A stretch of DNA of 64,000 nt, from contig CM055095.1 of NCBI GenBank assembly GCA_029204225.1, positions 67,543,940 through 67,607,939 on the forward strand, written 5' to 3'. A program made the position numbers and the translations under genes. Below, one piece after another: positions 48,818 to 61,200 of the stretch. Position 1 is the stretch's first letter, and each line of letters starts with the position of its first letter. The DNA is from Diphasiastrum complanatum (taxonomy: Eukaryota; Streptophyta; Lycopodiopsida; Lycopodiales; Lycopodiaceae). The notes under the pieces are model-generated. The model ran no database searches. It was not told the DNA's origin and saw only the letters and a program-made list of their open reading frames with translations.

Positions 48818-49374
48818 TGCTTCAAACCCAGTGATTGCCAAAGAGGTATTCGGAAACTTTGAGCTCAAGAGCCTGTCAATATTTATAGTTTTTCATCTAC
48901 TCAGCAGCTGAGTAGAATTCTGTTAAAACGAACAATAAAACCCTAAACCTTAAAACTTATGACATTTATGGACCGTATGATGATCGCATAATGAATCCTA
49001 ATAGCCATCCTTCAGCAACAGATCAAGGTGTGAAGCATTTGCTCAGTTTAACCAGAAAAATGTGATTGCAGCCCATTTACTTGCTCAACCGACATAAAAA
49101 AGTGAAACAGGATTCTATTAGATCAATGGAATTCTACATGAGGCATGAGGCATATGGCATGAAGGAAAGCACAATAACAAGCAAATCACAACGCATGTAT
49201 CATCAAAAGCAATAATGTTGGAACCATTCAGAAAATCATTTTGTAAGCCATGCACTCTTACAAGAATAAACAATCTGTGTCTCAGAAAATAAAAGATGTA
49301 TGCTTATGATTATACAAATGAAAATGTTTACATGATCTATATAACTATCCACTGTGCCCAACCAAAAATGTATT
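48818..49374 (-). other. 3' flank of the PreP gene
   Basis: This non-coding, AT-rich stretch follows the PreP stop codon on the minus strand and should contain its 3' UTR. No clear polyadenylation signal was identified. Confidence 0.4.
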
Positions 49375-52300
49375 CTACAAAACCACCTTCACATCAAGAA
49401 GGCCAGGTCTTTCTTCATTTGCAGCTTGAATGTCATCAGCAGATGCAACAGCAACCACTACACCTTTTTCCTTGACGATCTCCAAAGCAGTGGCAAATTC
49501 ATGAAAGTCCTTCAAGCTGAAAAAAGCCCATCATGAGATATGAATCCATGAACATCCATGAAAAACAGTTACAAAAACTACCCCAAATCAACAAATTAAT
49601 TTACACTTACTAAAAACATATGCTATGCAGAAATTTCAGGGATCTGCAGAAAATGACCTTTATTTATGCATTTCAAATCTGAATGTCAACAGATTGTCAA
49701 ACTCTTTTTATTAGTTCAAGGATTTTAAAGTTTTATAAAAAGGGTCCCAAGGGCAAGGCAGAATCAGAATGAGAAATCATTAGAAAAAATCATAGCAAAC
49801 AAAAAGAAAAGAAAAAGACGGTAAGTGCACGAGCAAGCCATATGCAAAGGCCAATTGCAAGGGACTAAATTAACACCATAAAAAATGGCTGCACTGTGTA
49901 GGTGACGCATAAGAAGGCAAACCCTGGGAAAAACTGGCTTGAATGAAGCTTTTCATTGTCCATGTTTGTTGACCATCAAACTACTACAGACCAGATATTT
50001 TGGACATAAGTTATGGAGAAGTATTTAGGGCACGGGCACGTTTTGATTCTCTAGGATTTGGGCTCTCATATACTCATTAGAATCCTATAGAAATAGCTAA
50101 TTACATCAGGTTCATTGTTAGGTGATTTGCTCACAGTTAAATGATTCACTGGTACTTCATAAATTGGTTGGGTTAGGGAACATTTGGTAAGGTGCCCAAG
50201 GCTATATATAGTAGGGTAACTTGCAGGATTTGAACCAAAGAACACAAGTACTGTAAGGAGGTGCAACTGTGTCAGAACTAAAAATAATAAGAAAAACATG
50301 AGCTGATGATAATCCGTTCTCTGTTATGGACATATAGTACTTAAGGACATACATTTAAGGGCACTAGCAGCTGGGCGTACCATTTCCCTCCAAAAGTGTT
50401 GCCTTATCATTCGAATTATGCATTAAAGTTTCCTCAAAGCCTGGAGGTTCATCTACGGTTTTTCCATAAGACTACATATAGGGATTAAGGAAACTTGTTC
50501 GATAGCCTTTTATTATTGAGAAACTTAGGCTCTTCATGGGAGGGAGAACTTGAGCTACATTGCTTGTAGGGCTTTATCTATGATTGTATTTGGTGACCTT
50601 TAGTAATCTTTGAAGTACATTGTTGATTGTCCATCAAATAGTCTTTCTTTACTTTGGTCAAACAACTGATTATCATGTTTTCTATCATAATGATTAAGTT
50701 TGATTAAGTTTAGAGCAAAATTCCTATTTTTTGTTATTTTACATAGCCGTTCCGACCCTTTTGGGCCGGAACGTACTGTGCGTTCTGTACGATACATTCC
50801 GGAACGCACTGTGTCGGAACCCTTCTTAATAGGGATGCTTTATAATGCATTGAGAGACGCTAGAGATCAAAAACGCTGGAAAACATACAATTCAAGCAGA
50901 TTCCTTTGTCAAGGTAATCTCGATTTCTTTGTTAAATATACAGCTATTTGATGAGTGACCTCCAGGGCCAGCAACTGGGGCGATCATCAGGACCAGGTCG
51001 ATCTGTTCAGGAATTGGGCACTTTACAGCTCATTGATTGGACATCCTAGTTTAAGATACTTCACTTTCAAGTTTCTTCACAATTTGGCAATTAGAATTTC
51101 GCATACTTTTAGTCCTCTAAAAAATTCTAGATTGTTGTGTTTTCTTAGAGTTAGACACTCCTGATTTTGCTACTATGATTCCCAGAAGTAAAGATATTAT
51201 GACTTACTATTGTCATGCCCTTAACTAAGCACACCGACATGCCCGATCAAGCCTCCAACGATAACTAGCAACCCATACCACCAGCCATCGCTAACCCTTC
51301 CAGAAATCAGCATCAGGATCGACATAACCATCTTTAGCATCTATCCTTGCTTTCTTCAACAAAATTCCAACAACAGTGTGACATGATATTTGCTATACAT
51401 CCTTCTTCACCAGGAGACGGACATGATCTGATGACGATGACGATGACATACCACCTCACCGATGTCAGAGACAGTGTATCACTCATAGTCATGCTGCAGT
51501 TCGCACTTCACACCATGTTATGAGAGCACACAGTTTTCACCCTCCTAGACGACGTCAGCAATGGTCCATGTTACCTCATGTTGCAGCTCGTATCACGTCT
51601 TTCTTCAGCAGCAGCACTACATGATATTACTCTACTCATGGCAGCTATATGGACAGTTGGCAATTTGTAGTTTATAGTTATGTTGTTCATTTCTCTTTTA
51701 TGCATAGTTTTTTCTTGGAGACGTTTTATATACGCTCCCACGGTTTTCACATACTTGACATGTACTCCATTTGGTCTTATATGCCTTTTGGAATGGAAAA
51801 GACATTAATAAAACTTTCTTTCTTTCTTTTCTCTCTCTCCCCCCCCCCCTCCGTTGCCATAGAGTAGGTAGTAGCGCTGCCTACCCCTCTCCTCTCTGCC
51901 TCCTCTGATGGCCCTCCGCAAGTTCCTCTGCTCCATTCCCTCCCATTGGGCTCCTTCCTATTCCCATCTCTTCCAAATCTACTATCAACTCCTCTTCTCT
52001 TCAAGAACCACCACCTACAGCAAACATTCCATACACCCCTTCCAAATCAACCTAACTTTTTTCTTCTTGGCAAATTGATCAGTTTAAAGCAGATTTCCAT
52101 ACCTTGAAACAAGAAATCTCACAACTGAAAGAAATAGTGTCATCTTTGAAAAGAGCTTGTCGTAGTCCAAGATTGCATCACTAGAGCAATCAATCGGAAC
52201 CAAACAGGTTGCAGCTTCGGAGTCTACTACCACGATGATACGGGAATTGGAACATAGCATCAAAAAGCAAAAAGAAGAGGCGCTTTCTTGGGCATCCGTA

Positions 52301-55080
52301 TTGAAGAAAGGTACCAAACCAAGTGCTCCCATATCCTTAATCATTTCAGCCACCATTTTGGAAGAAAAAGCCCACAACATTAGAGTTCGGGAGATCCCGG
52401 ATACACAGGATGTCATGGATGAAGCTAAGCGATTCCCTGACACCACATTAGGTCACAGGACAGACTGATTATCCGTTTTACTTCCCTGGAGAGTCACAAA
52501 GAGGCTTTGCGTTGCAGAGCCAAGCTATGCAGTACCACTATCTATATGGATGATGACCTTACATATACCCATGTTGAGGAAAGGTGTAAAGCCTTCGAGG
52601 CCCGAGAGTCTAGCAAATGTGTCATCGCTCATACCACAGTTGTCTCCGGCTTCCCATTATCCTGCTATACCAACATCATCCACCCTATTCACAAAAATGG
52701 TGACCCCATGATTCCTGGTAACTACCATCGCGTTATCATGATTGGGCATGTTCTCGCGAAACTATATGGTAACATACTTTAGTCTGCGGTGAGCTCCAGG
52801 AAGGAATCCAGGAGATTACATGCTTTGGGCCAAGCAGGGTTCCGAGACCATTACTCTACCACTGACCATAACTTCACTCTCCGAGCAGCCTATGTTACAT
52901 CGTGAGCATCCTATTATGCATCGAGAAGAGCCTGTGGAAGGTTTTTGGACAGCAAGGTCCACATTTGAAACACTTTGGACAGCAAAGTGTTGGTGATTTT
53001 GTGGCTGTTGGACAGCCTGCTACAGCCTCTTGTTGGCTGTCCGAGTCTTTGCGGGATAGCAAAGCATCTTTTTACCTTGGAGGAAACACACATGTCTCAC
53101 CAAAATCAGTACCTTATGCTGATTTTCCTATTTTGATGCTTACTTCTTATGATGACGGTGTTGCCTTACCTAGTGTTGGTGAGCAGATCATTGACAGTAA
53201 GATTCGGGAGGATGTGATGGTAAAAGAGTATCATACTCTTCTATATGTTTCTTGTGGTAAGAAGACTTCTGGAATCATGTGGGAACCATTGATGGATTGC
53301 AAATCCATATTTCGGCTTGTGGCTGGTTTTTTGGTTACCTACTTGGGATGGAGCATGCTTGTCTTCACTCTTCGACTTGATGCTACCGCACTTCGTATTC
53401 TACATCTCTTCTACAACGGGCATGATTGGGGCGCTCATTTTCTCATCCCCATTTTGCTTTATGCGGATGACATTATTCTGCTTTCTCCCTCACCAGAAGG
53501 GTCGCAGTGTCACTTATAGGTCTTACATCGGTTTTGTGTTGCTTGGGGTCTCTCTGTTAACTTAAAAAAGACGAAGATCATGATTTTTAACACCAATTGA
53601 CAAAGCCTTCACAGTTATCAATTCTTTTTTTTTGGCCATGAAGTTGACATTGTTGCCTCTTATATTTACTTGAGAGTCGTGTTTACTATGCCCCTTCTTG
53701 GTTTCCGACAGGTTGCATTTGCTCACATTTCCTCTGGCCTTTCAGCATTGGTCCAGTTCGAGCGTGGTTGTACAATGAATCTTGTTTTTTATCCCGCTAC
53801 TAGATGCCAGTTGTTTCACACACGGGTGGTTCTAGCAGTGATGTATGCCTCCGAGATCTGGTTGCCAGGACTTTCTCTTCCGGACTGGGCAGGCATTTCC
53901 TGCACTCAGGCCACTATGTTGGGTCGCATGATATGTGCCAAGACTACCACCCCTCATGATATCCTATGTGCTGAGTTTGCTACTCCTCTGATCATCCTTG
54001 AGGGCTTTTTCCGCCTTATTCTTTTTCTTCAGCGGATTCAAAAGATTCGTGTATCTCACCCAGATAGATACATAGTTGTTGCGGTTAATTCTTCACGTGT
54101 CCTAGCTGATTCCCATGCCAAGCTCTCATGGTACCAGCAGGCGTCTGATCTCTTACAACATTTGGGCATCTCTATCATGGATCTTCCTCGTGGTACGCAT
54201 TCATATATCCGAGGCTATTTATTTCGTTGATATATGCAGCAGACTTGGTCCTTGGAGCTCCCTCCCACCTTCCCGCATTCGACTGAGCTATTACCAGACA
54301 CACTTCCTCTCTCTGGATCCTTCTGGTTTGCCATTGTTGCCGCTCTATCTCTCACAGCCCCTATCACACGGCCTGCGCTATCGTCTTGGGCAGTTGCGTA
54401 TTTCCTCTCATCAGGTTGCTATTGAGGCCGGTCGTCTATGTCGCTCTTGTGCTCGTTGCAGGAGGTGGAAGATGAAGCTCATTTCCACCTCAGATGTCCG
54501 TTGTATTATGAGATACGGGGGAGATATTATTGTCTCTTTCACGATGGCCCGCATACACTTCCCAGTTTTGTCTCCTATCCTGATGCTCGTTGCTTGGGAC
54601 TTCTTGTTCGTGAGATGCTTACTCTCCGTCAGTCTCATCTGCCTGTACTAGATCACCTGGGGTTAGACTCCCAGCAGCTGCTTCTCACAGGCTTCTTTCG
54701 GACTCGAGCACATGCTGATGACTCCGATTATGAGATTCCTATCCTGTGCCAGGGCAGAAAAGACCAGATGTAGTCGCCACTTGCCTCCATCAGGGCCCAC
54801 TGTACACTCCACTCAGCGGACACTTCACACTTACTTTCGCTGATATGTACATATTCTCCACTTGGCCCGGGTTGTGGGCATTGGTATTTTTTTTGTAGTT
54901 CTTCTATTATACCTAGCCCGGGTTGTGGGCTTATTTCACTTTTGCTTTGTTCTACTTTCATTCGTAGCTAGTTTATAGCATTTTACGACCACATCCTCCT
55001 ATGGATGATGCTCCCACTGTTGCTTGTACATATTTTCTTTTTGGTCTTATGCACCCACGGGTGCCCAAAAGACGTTAATA

Positions 55081-55173
<93 letters not shown>

Positions 55174-58100
55174 GCCTCAGATTCACATTGGGGCAACTCA
55201 GGGTGTCCTCTCATCAACTAGCTATTGAGACTGGGAGGTTCCATGGTATTCCTAAAGAGGAGCGGATTTGCCAGTTATGTTCTCTAGGCGAGGTGGAGTC
55301 TGAGGAGCACTTTATCTTTAGGTGCCCTGTATATTATGAGATCAGAGGGCAATATCACTGCTTGTTCAGAGAGATGCCTACCACTCTACGCTCTCTCATA
55401 GCCTATGAGGACCCACGGTGTGTCGCTCTGATGGTACGTGAGATGTCCATACAACAGAGAGATTTATACGAAAAACCCCAGCATTTTACATCACAGCCAT
55501 TGATTACCTCATTCTTTACTAGGCGAAGATTAGTGCCTGAGGATGAGAATTATGATTATGATTATGACGACCGCTCTCATGCTCATAGAGATCAAAGACA
55601 GTGTACCTCCCACCATCCTGTTACCACCAGGATTACCAGACGTTCTACGCAGAGGCGTAGTACCACTACTACTACACGTGCACGTGCTCATGCTCACAGA
55701 CGACGCCGGCAGGCTCCAGCGCTTTCCCAATCTATGGTCCGCATTACATCTTTTTACAGCATCAGCACAGCAGCAGCAGCACCGCCTTGACATCTTGCCA
55801 TAGATACTTATGACCATTATGCATACGGGTCTATTTTAGTTTGCACTAGATGTTTTTCTTTATTACAGTTGGAGACGTTTTTATACACTCCCATGGTTAC
55901 CACATACTTGACATGTACTTCATTAGTCTTATACGCCTTTTGGCATGGAAAAGACATTAATAAAGCTTTCTTTCTTCTTTCTCTCTCTCTCCCCTAGCCG
56001 TCGGGTGTCCTGCTGAGCACTCCATCTTTCTACCACATGGCTCCCCGTAAGCGGGGGGGAGGTAACTCCCCCCACTCTCCACCGCGCCCTGCTGGCCCGG
56101 AAACCACCATCTCCATCACAAGTCTGTCCATCGCTTTTGAACCGCGCCCTGCTGGCCTGGAATCCATCTCCACCACGGGTCTGTCTAAGCCTGTTGTACC
56201 TGCTCCTGCCATTGTACCTACTTCAGGTGGAACCATCACATCGCCATCTGGACTGTCCATCGCACCTACCTTCGATCCACCTTCACCTTCACCTTCTATT
56301 CCAATTGCAATCCCAATCTCTCTGTCAGATCCTATTCTTGCTAATAGTGAATCCATTATAGCCGAGCCTTTGACCCCGAATACCCCAGAAGAGGAATCAC
56401 TTATGCCTCCAGCCTTTATGATCTCCGTCATTCGTGCAAATCAGTTACGTATCTCAACGACCATCAAAGAAAACTTTTTTCTCTTGAATCTATGATCCAA
56501 GCTGTGCAAAACTAGATTCGTCTACCGATGATCTCAAGAAAGAAGTTACAGCTATCAAAATCGAAGCTTCCTCTCATTCGACCACTTCAGCTAAGATCCA
56601 ACAGCTTGAAAGTCAAGTGGAACAGCATCATACCGCTGTCCAATCCTAGGCAAATGTGCTTAAAGGTCCTAATATTGTTGTTCTACCACCTCCACCTTCA
56701 TTTATCTCGGCTACATTCACCGAGAGTCGTTTGCGAGAGCAAAAGGCTCTTAATGTCCGAGTCAGAGGTATTACAAACTCCCATGATGTTGTTGGTGAAG
56801 TTAAAAAGTTTCTTGAAGAGAGTCTTCACCACCACCACAAGGATATGGATACTACATGGCGGCCTAAGAAAGACCCAGATACTCTTGTCATTTGCTTTGT
56901 ATCTACAACTGGTCGTCATGAAGTGATAGGGAAGAGATCTACATTGTGGGGCACCACGATATACCTGGATGAACACCTTACTTTCATTCAGGTTCAAGAA
57001 CGGAAAAAAGCAAAACAGGAGGCTCTAACGAAGGGAAAGCGGTTGACCTATAGGGATGGTATATCATTCGTTTTGTAGATATTAAACCTATTGCTATTAA
57101 TGAGATATCTGAGATTGTTCAGAGTTAGTGAGAGAGTTATGTTCTTTGACGGCATTGCTCTGTCTTGGTTCCACTCTATCTAATGTACTTGTTCGTCTTA
57201 TACGCCTTTTGGCATGGAAAAGACGTCTTCTTCTTCTTCTCTCTCTCACGCCTCCATCTCGCGCCCTCGTGCATGCCAAGGTACAGTCAAGGGGGGAGCT
57301 CACGCTCCCTCTCCCTCCCTGAGGACTCCCCTGGCCCTTCCTCTGGACCGCACCTCCGATCTACCACAACACAGCATCCAATGCAATCTGCTGATCAGCC
57401 TGCAGCTATGGCTGCAGCACAGGCAGCGGCACAGCTTGATGTAACTGCAGCACAGCCTGTAGCACGAGTTGCAACCATTCAAGCTGCCACCATCGCATTC
57501 ATCCAGGATATCGAGGAGGGGCCAATCATCAGCCCCAACTGCACAGAGAAACATGGGCCGATGTTCTCAAAGGTAACAAAACTCCCGTTTCAATTGTATC
57601 AACTACTTTCAACGAGAGTCAATTACGGGAAGAAAAAGCCTAAATGTTCGTGTACGTACACACAAAACGCTATTGGGGAAGCCAAGAAATTTCTGACGGA
57701 CACACTCCATCATGATACCGGCCTCGACAATGCCTGGCTTACCAAAAAGGATGCGGAAACCCTAGTTATCCGCTTCTCATCAACAACATATAGGTGAGAT
57801 GCACTCCGTCAGCGAGCCACGCTAAAGGGTACTCAGATCTTTTTGGATGAAGACCTAACTTACGTATAGGTGGAAGAACTTACGTATAGGTGGAAGAACG
57901 GAAGAAACCTCACCAACAAGCAAAAGACATGGGCAAGTGTCTCGTCTACAAAGACCGGACAATGCGCTTTGTGGAAATTAGAAAAGGAATAGAAAAAGTA
58001 GAGGTAGAAGTAGAGTTAGAGAAATGAGGAGGGTTCGATTGATTTGCAAAAGGTCATAATGCTATGCTTTCCGAACTATGTTGCCTCCTCATAGGATTTA

Positions 58101-58226
58101 AATAGTATTCTCCTAGGTAATAGGTTGGCTTTTATGATGACGGCACTGACCCGTCTTGGTAAAACATACGTGACATGTACTTCCCCGTCTTATATGCCTT
58201 TTGGCATGGAAAAGACATTAAACAAG

Positions 58227-58271
<45 letters not shown>

Positions 58272-61200
58272 TCAAATCAAACCTAATATTCTCACAAGTA
58301 TTCTGAGATTGGAATGCTAAATTATGAATTCAGAAAAAAAATCCTACCTTGAATGTAACTTCTGTAGCATACATGAAACATAGAAGTTTTGACAATGTAC
58401 ATTTCAGCTTTTAGGAACTCCACAAGTACCTTAATTCTCATATCTCCTCACTTGTCTAATGCAAGAGAAATAGGAAACGTATGCATGGATGCAACATGAT
58501 CACGATGAAACAATTAGGAATGTATGTCATATGCTTTCTATACAGGTCCAGAAATTCACATATGTCAGATTAAAAAATCATACCACCGAGAGAATTTGAC
58601 GAGGACTAACTACTATCTTCAAGATAATTTAGACAAAAGAAATCATAAGAGCTTAGCAAGAGTAACTCAATATTGGATCTTCTTGTAGCCCAGCTATCCG
58701 CAGTGTACTAGACCTTCAACTGGTGGAACTAGTATGACAACTTATTTAGAGGATAAAAATTATCTTTTAAATCATTCAAGATACCTTGTGGAGAGAATCT
58801 CTTCTCTCCTTTGCTTCCTCTCTTCATCGGTGACACCAAGCAAGTAGCGTAGCATACTGCATAAAGAAAACAAAACCCCAAGCTTATTTAGACGGATCTA
58901 CATCTTGTCTAATTGGACAAGCTACTTTGTCAAAAACTACACCAAAAATCCGTGACTATCTGTATATGCATACGCACATAATCGTTTAAAATGTCATATT
59001 TGCCCATTATATGGAAGAACCGTGCTCTGAAATGGAACTGGGTAGACATGCAAAATGCTTGGAGCATCAAATCAAGGTACAATGATACACACTCAAAATA
59101 ACAGAAACCAAAGAGGGCATAGCAGATCATATAACACACCTGGAATATCCCTTTGCATCAGGAAGTTGATAAGAATCAACGTCTCCAATAGTGCCGATAA
59201 TGGCTTTTGTCAGAGAGTCACTATCAAGTTGCAACTCACGTAGAAACTGCACTGTGCCGTCAAAGTTATCGAGTGTCTTGACCAAGTTTGGATCACGATA
59301 CGAGAGATAAGAGAAAACCCCTGCACATCAGGAATTCCTGATCTATTTAAGCTACTAAGCACTGTCCTGGTACTAACAAAACAAGAATGAAGACTTTTCT
59401 ATTCAAGAAGTGCTAATAATCAATAGTACTTTGCACGTTTGTAGCATAGATATCTTGGAGGCAGATTAGGTCCATAGTTTTCATACATTCAGCATAGCCT
59501 CGTTCTTAAACCTGTCTTTTTCCAGTGTTGGGGATAGCCCAATTATTCCTAATCAAACCCCTTATTTGAATCGAATTCGTTTTGACTATTATTGTAAAGG
59601 GAAAACTGCCGCCTTTGGAAAAATGATTTGGTGTGCAATTAAAGATTCTACACAAAACACAGATCACAGTGTACACAACGAGAGTCTCAACAAAGGGGAC
59701 CCAGAGAATGAAGTTTCAGCTCCATGGACATAAAAGAAATCTCTAACAAATAAGACACCATAGAAGCATTCTGAAAATGTGCATAGAAACATCATCCCTC
59801 AAATTGCACTTGGAAAGATTTCATGAGAAAAATAAGACCCAAAAACTGCTACCTAAGATAGTTATAGGGAATGACTACAACATCTAGGTTGTGGGTGAAT
59901 GAGCAGTGCTGAAGACCAGAATCTCGGTGGCAAAAGCTCTTTATTGCGTAGTGTTTGAAATGTTTCGAAAACGATTTCTTCTCATCGTGTCATGTGTGCA
60001 TAAAAGAGCGTAGAAATTCAAATATACCAAGATGAATCCCATCTTCACCTCTAGCATTCATGTATGACCTCTCCTTCATGGCTTTGAAAATTATGTCAAA
60101 GGTGAAGAGTAAAAAAAATGGACATATAAACATATATATGGATGTGTATATATATGTATATATCTTAGATACCCGTTCCCACCCTTTTGGGCCAGAGCGT
60201 ACTGTACATTTCAGTATGGGATGCATCTTGATAATACCTCGACAGTTGTATCTGTCTCTCAACCATCTACGTCTATCCAGCATAGATGACTACAAGCATA
60301 GATGACTCCAGCATAGTTCTAACTTCTTAACAGGCCTATTTCTGTATTCTACAGGTCTGTTTGCGATGGGGGCTGATGAGTGGACACTCTATACTAGTCA
60401 AAAGTTGCAACAAAGCAAGAATCCTGCAGAACAAGCAAGTCTTTGATTGGGATCTTTCAAAAGAGGACCTCAAGAAAATTGAGACTTTACTGCAAAAGAG
60501 ATTGATTCTAGCTGTTTGGTTTGTTAATGTAGGCAACAGTCCCTACAAAAGTTACGAGGAATTGTGATGGAGAGGTTTAGAAGCTTTACAAATTGTGTTC
60601 ACAGGCTGATTTCCATGGCGAAATGAAGTTTGTTCAGACGGACCTTCAGCTGTCTAACATTTTTTTGTGTTTTGGTCAGGTTCCAGAACACATTCCGGAA
60701 TGGAATGTTGCCAGGAAAAAAATTTTAGAAAAATTCATAATTCTTAACAAAGAAAACAAACTCTTTGCTTTTGCAATTTCTGGTTGTCTGGATTTTGGAC
60801 AATGCCGAACATCTATACCAGACCTTTCTGGTCAAGCAGATTTTACTGTATTTCAATGCAATTTGCACTAGTTTATTTTTCCAATTAATTTCTTTACATG
60901 GTCATTAATTGCTTGATGCCAAGCATTTATAAAAAAAACGTTACCAATTTTGTTCTAACTAACCTTGTATACCTTACTAAGCTTTGTATTGCAACGTCAA
61001 TATATATGCTCAGCCTTGCTCTCTTGTAGATGTCACATTCGTTTAAAGAAACTTGACAAACAAGAAAGCACACATTCCACAAATTAAACAACCAAAGAAA
61101 GATGTCAAGGAGACAAGTTACAACATAGTATGCTGTTTGATATAGACAACACATAATTGAATCTGTACAGAGATGATAAAGATAAACAGTATCTTCTTCC

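Larger units (their letters stand above)
51851..55170 (+). mobile_element. LINE copy B with decayed ORF1 and ORF2 (reverse transcriptase)
   Basis: It starts immediately after the tail of copy A. ORF1 begins ATGGCCCTCCGCAAG at 51908 and is broken. Its C-terminal RNA-binding block (AKLCSTTIYMDDDLTY) lies near 52530. RT pieces follow: PIHKNGDPMIPGNYHRVIM, IGHVLAKLYG, GQAGFRDHYSTTDH, then after a disturbed stretch LLYADDIILLS with the catalytic YADD near 53460. Further parts are the connection region (53670-54230) and a zinc-finger RVT tail (LRYRLGQLRISSHQ, HLRCPLYYEIRG). The 3' UTR ends with the hairpin GCACC-CACG-GGTGC, AAAAGACGTTAATAAAG and an 87-base CT tail. Frameshifts and stops make it inactive. 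No endonuclease domain can be recognised between ORF1 and RT, so a deletion is likely. Confidence 0.85.

Noticed and set aside
55005..55790. 261-codon open frame beginning with long Leu-Ser repeats
   Set aside because: The Leu-Ser run is simply the CT tail of LINE copy B read in frame with the truncated ORF2 end of copy C. It is a fusion by chance, not a gene.
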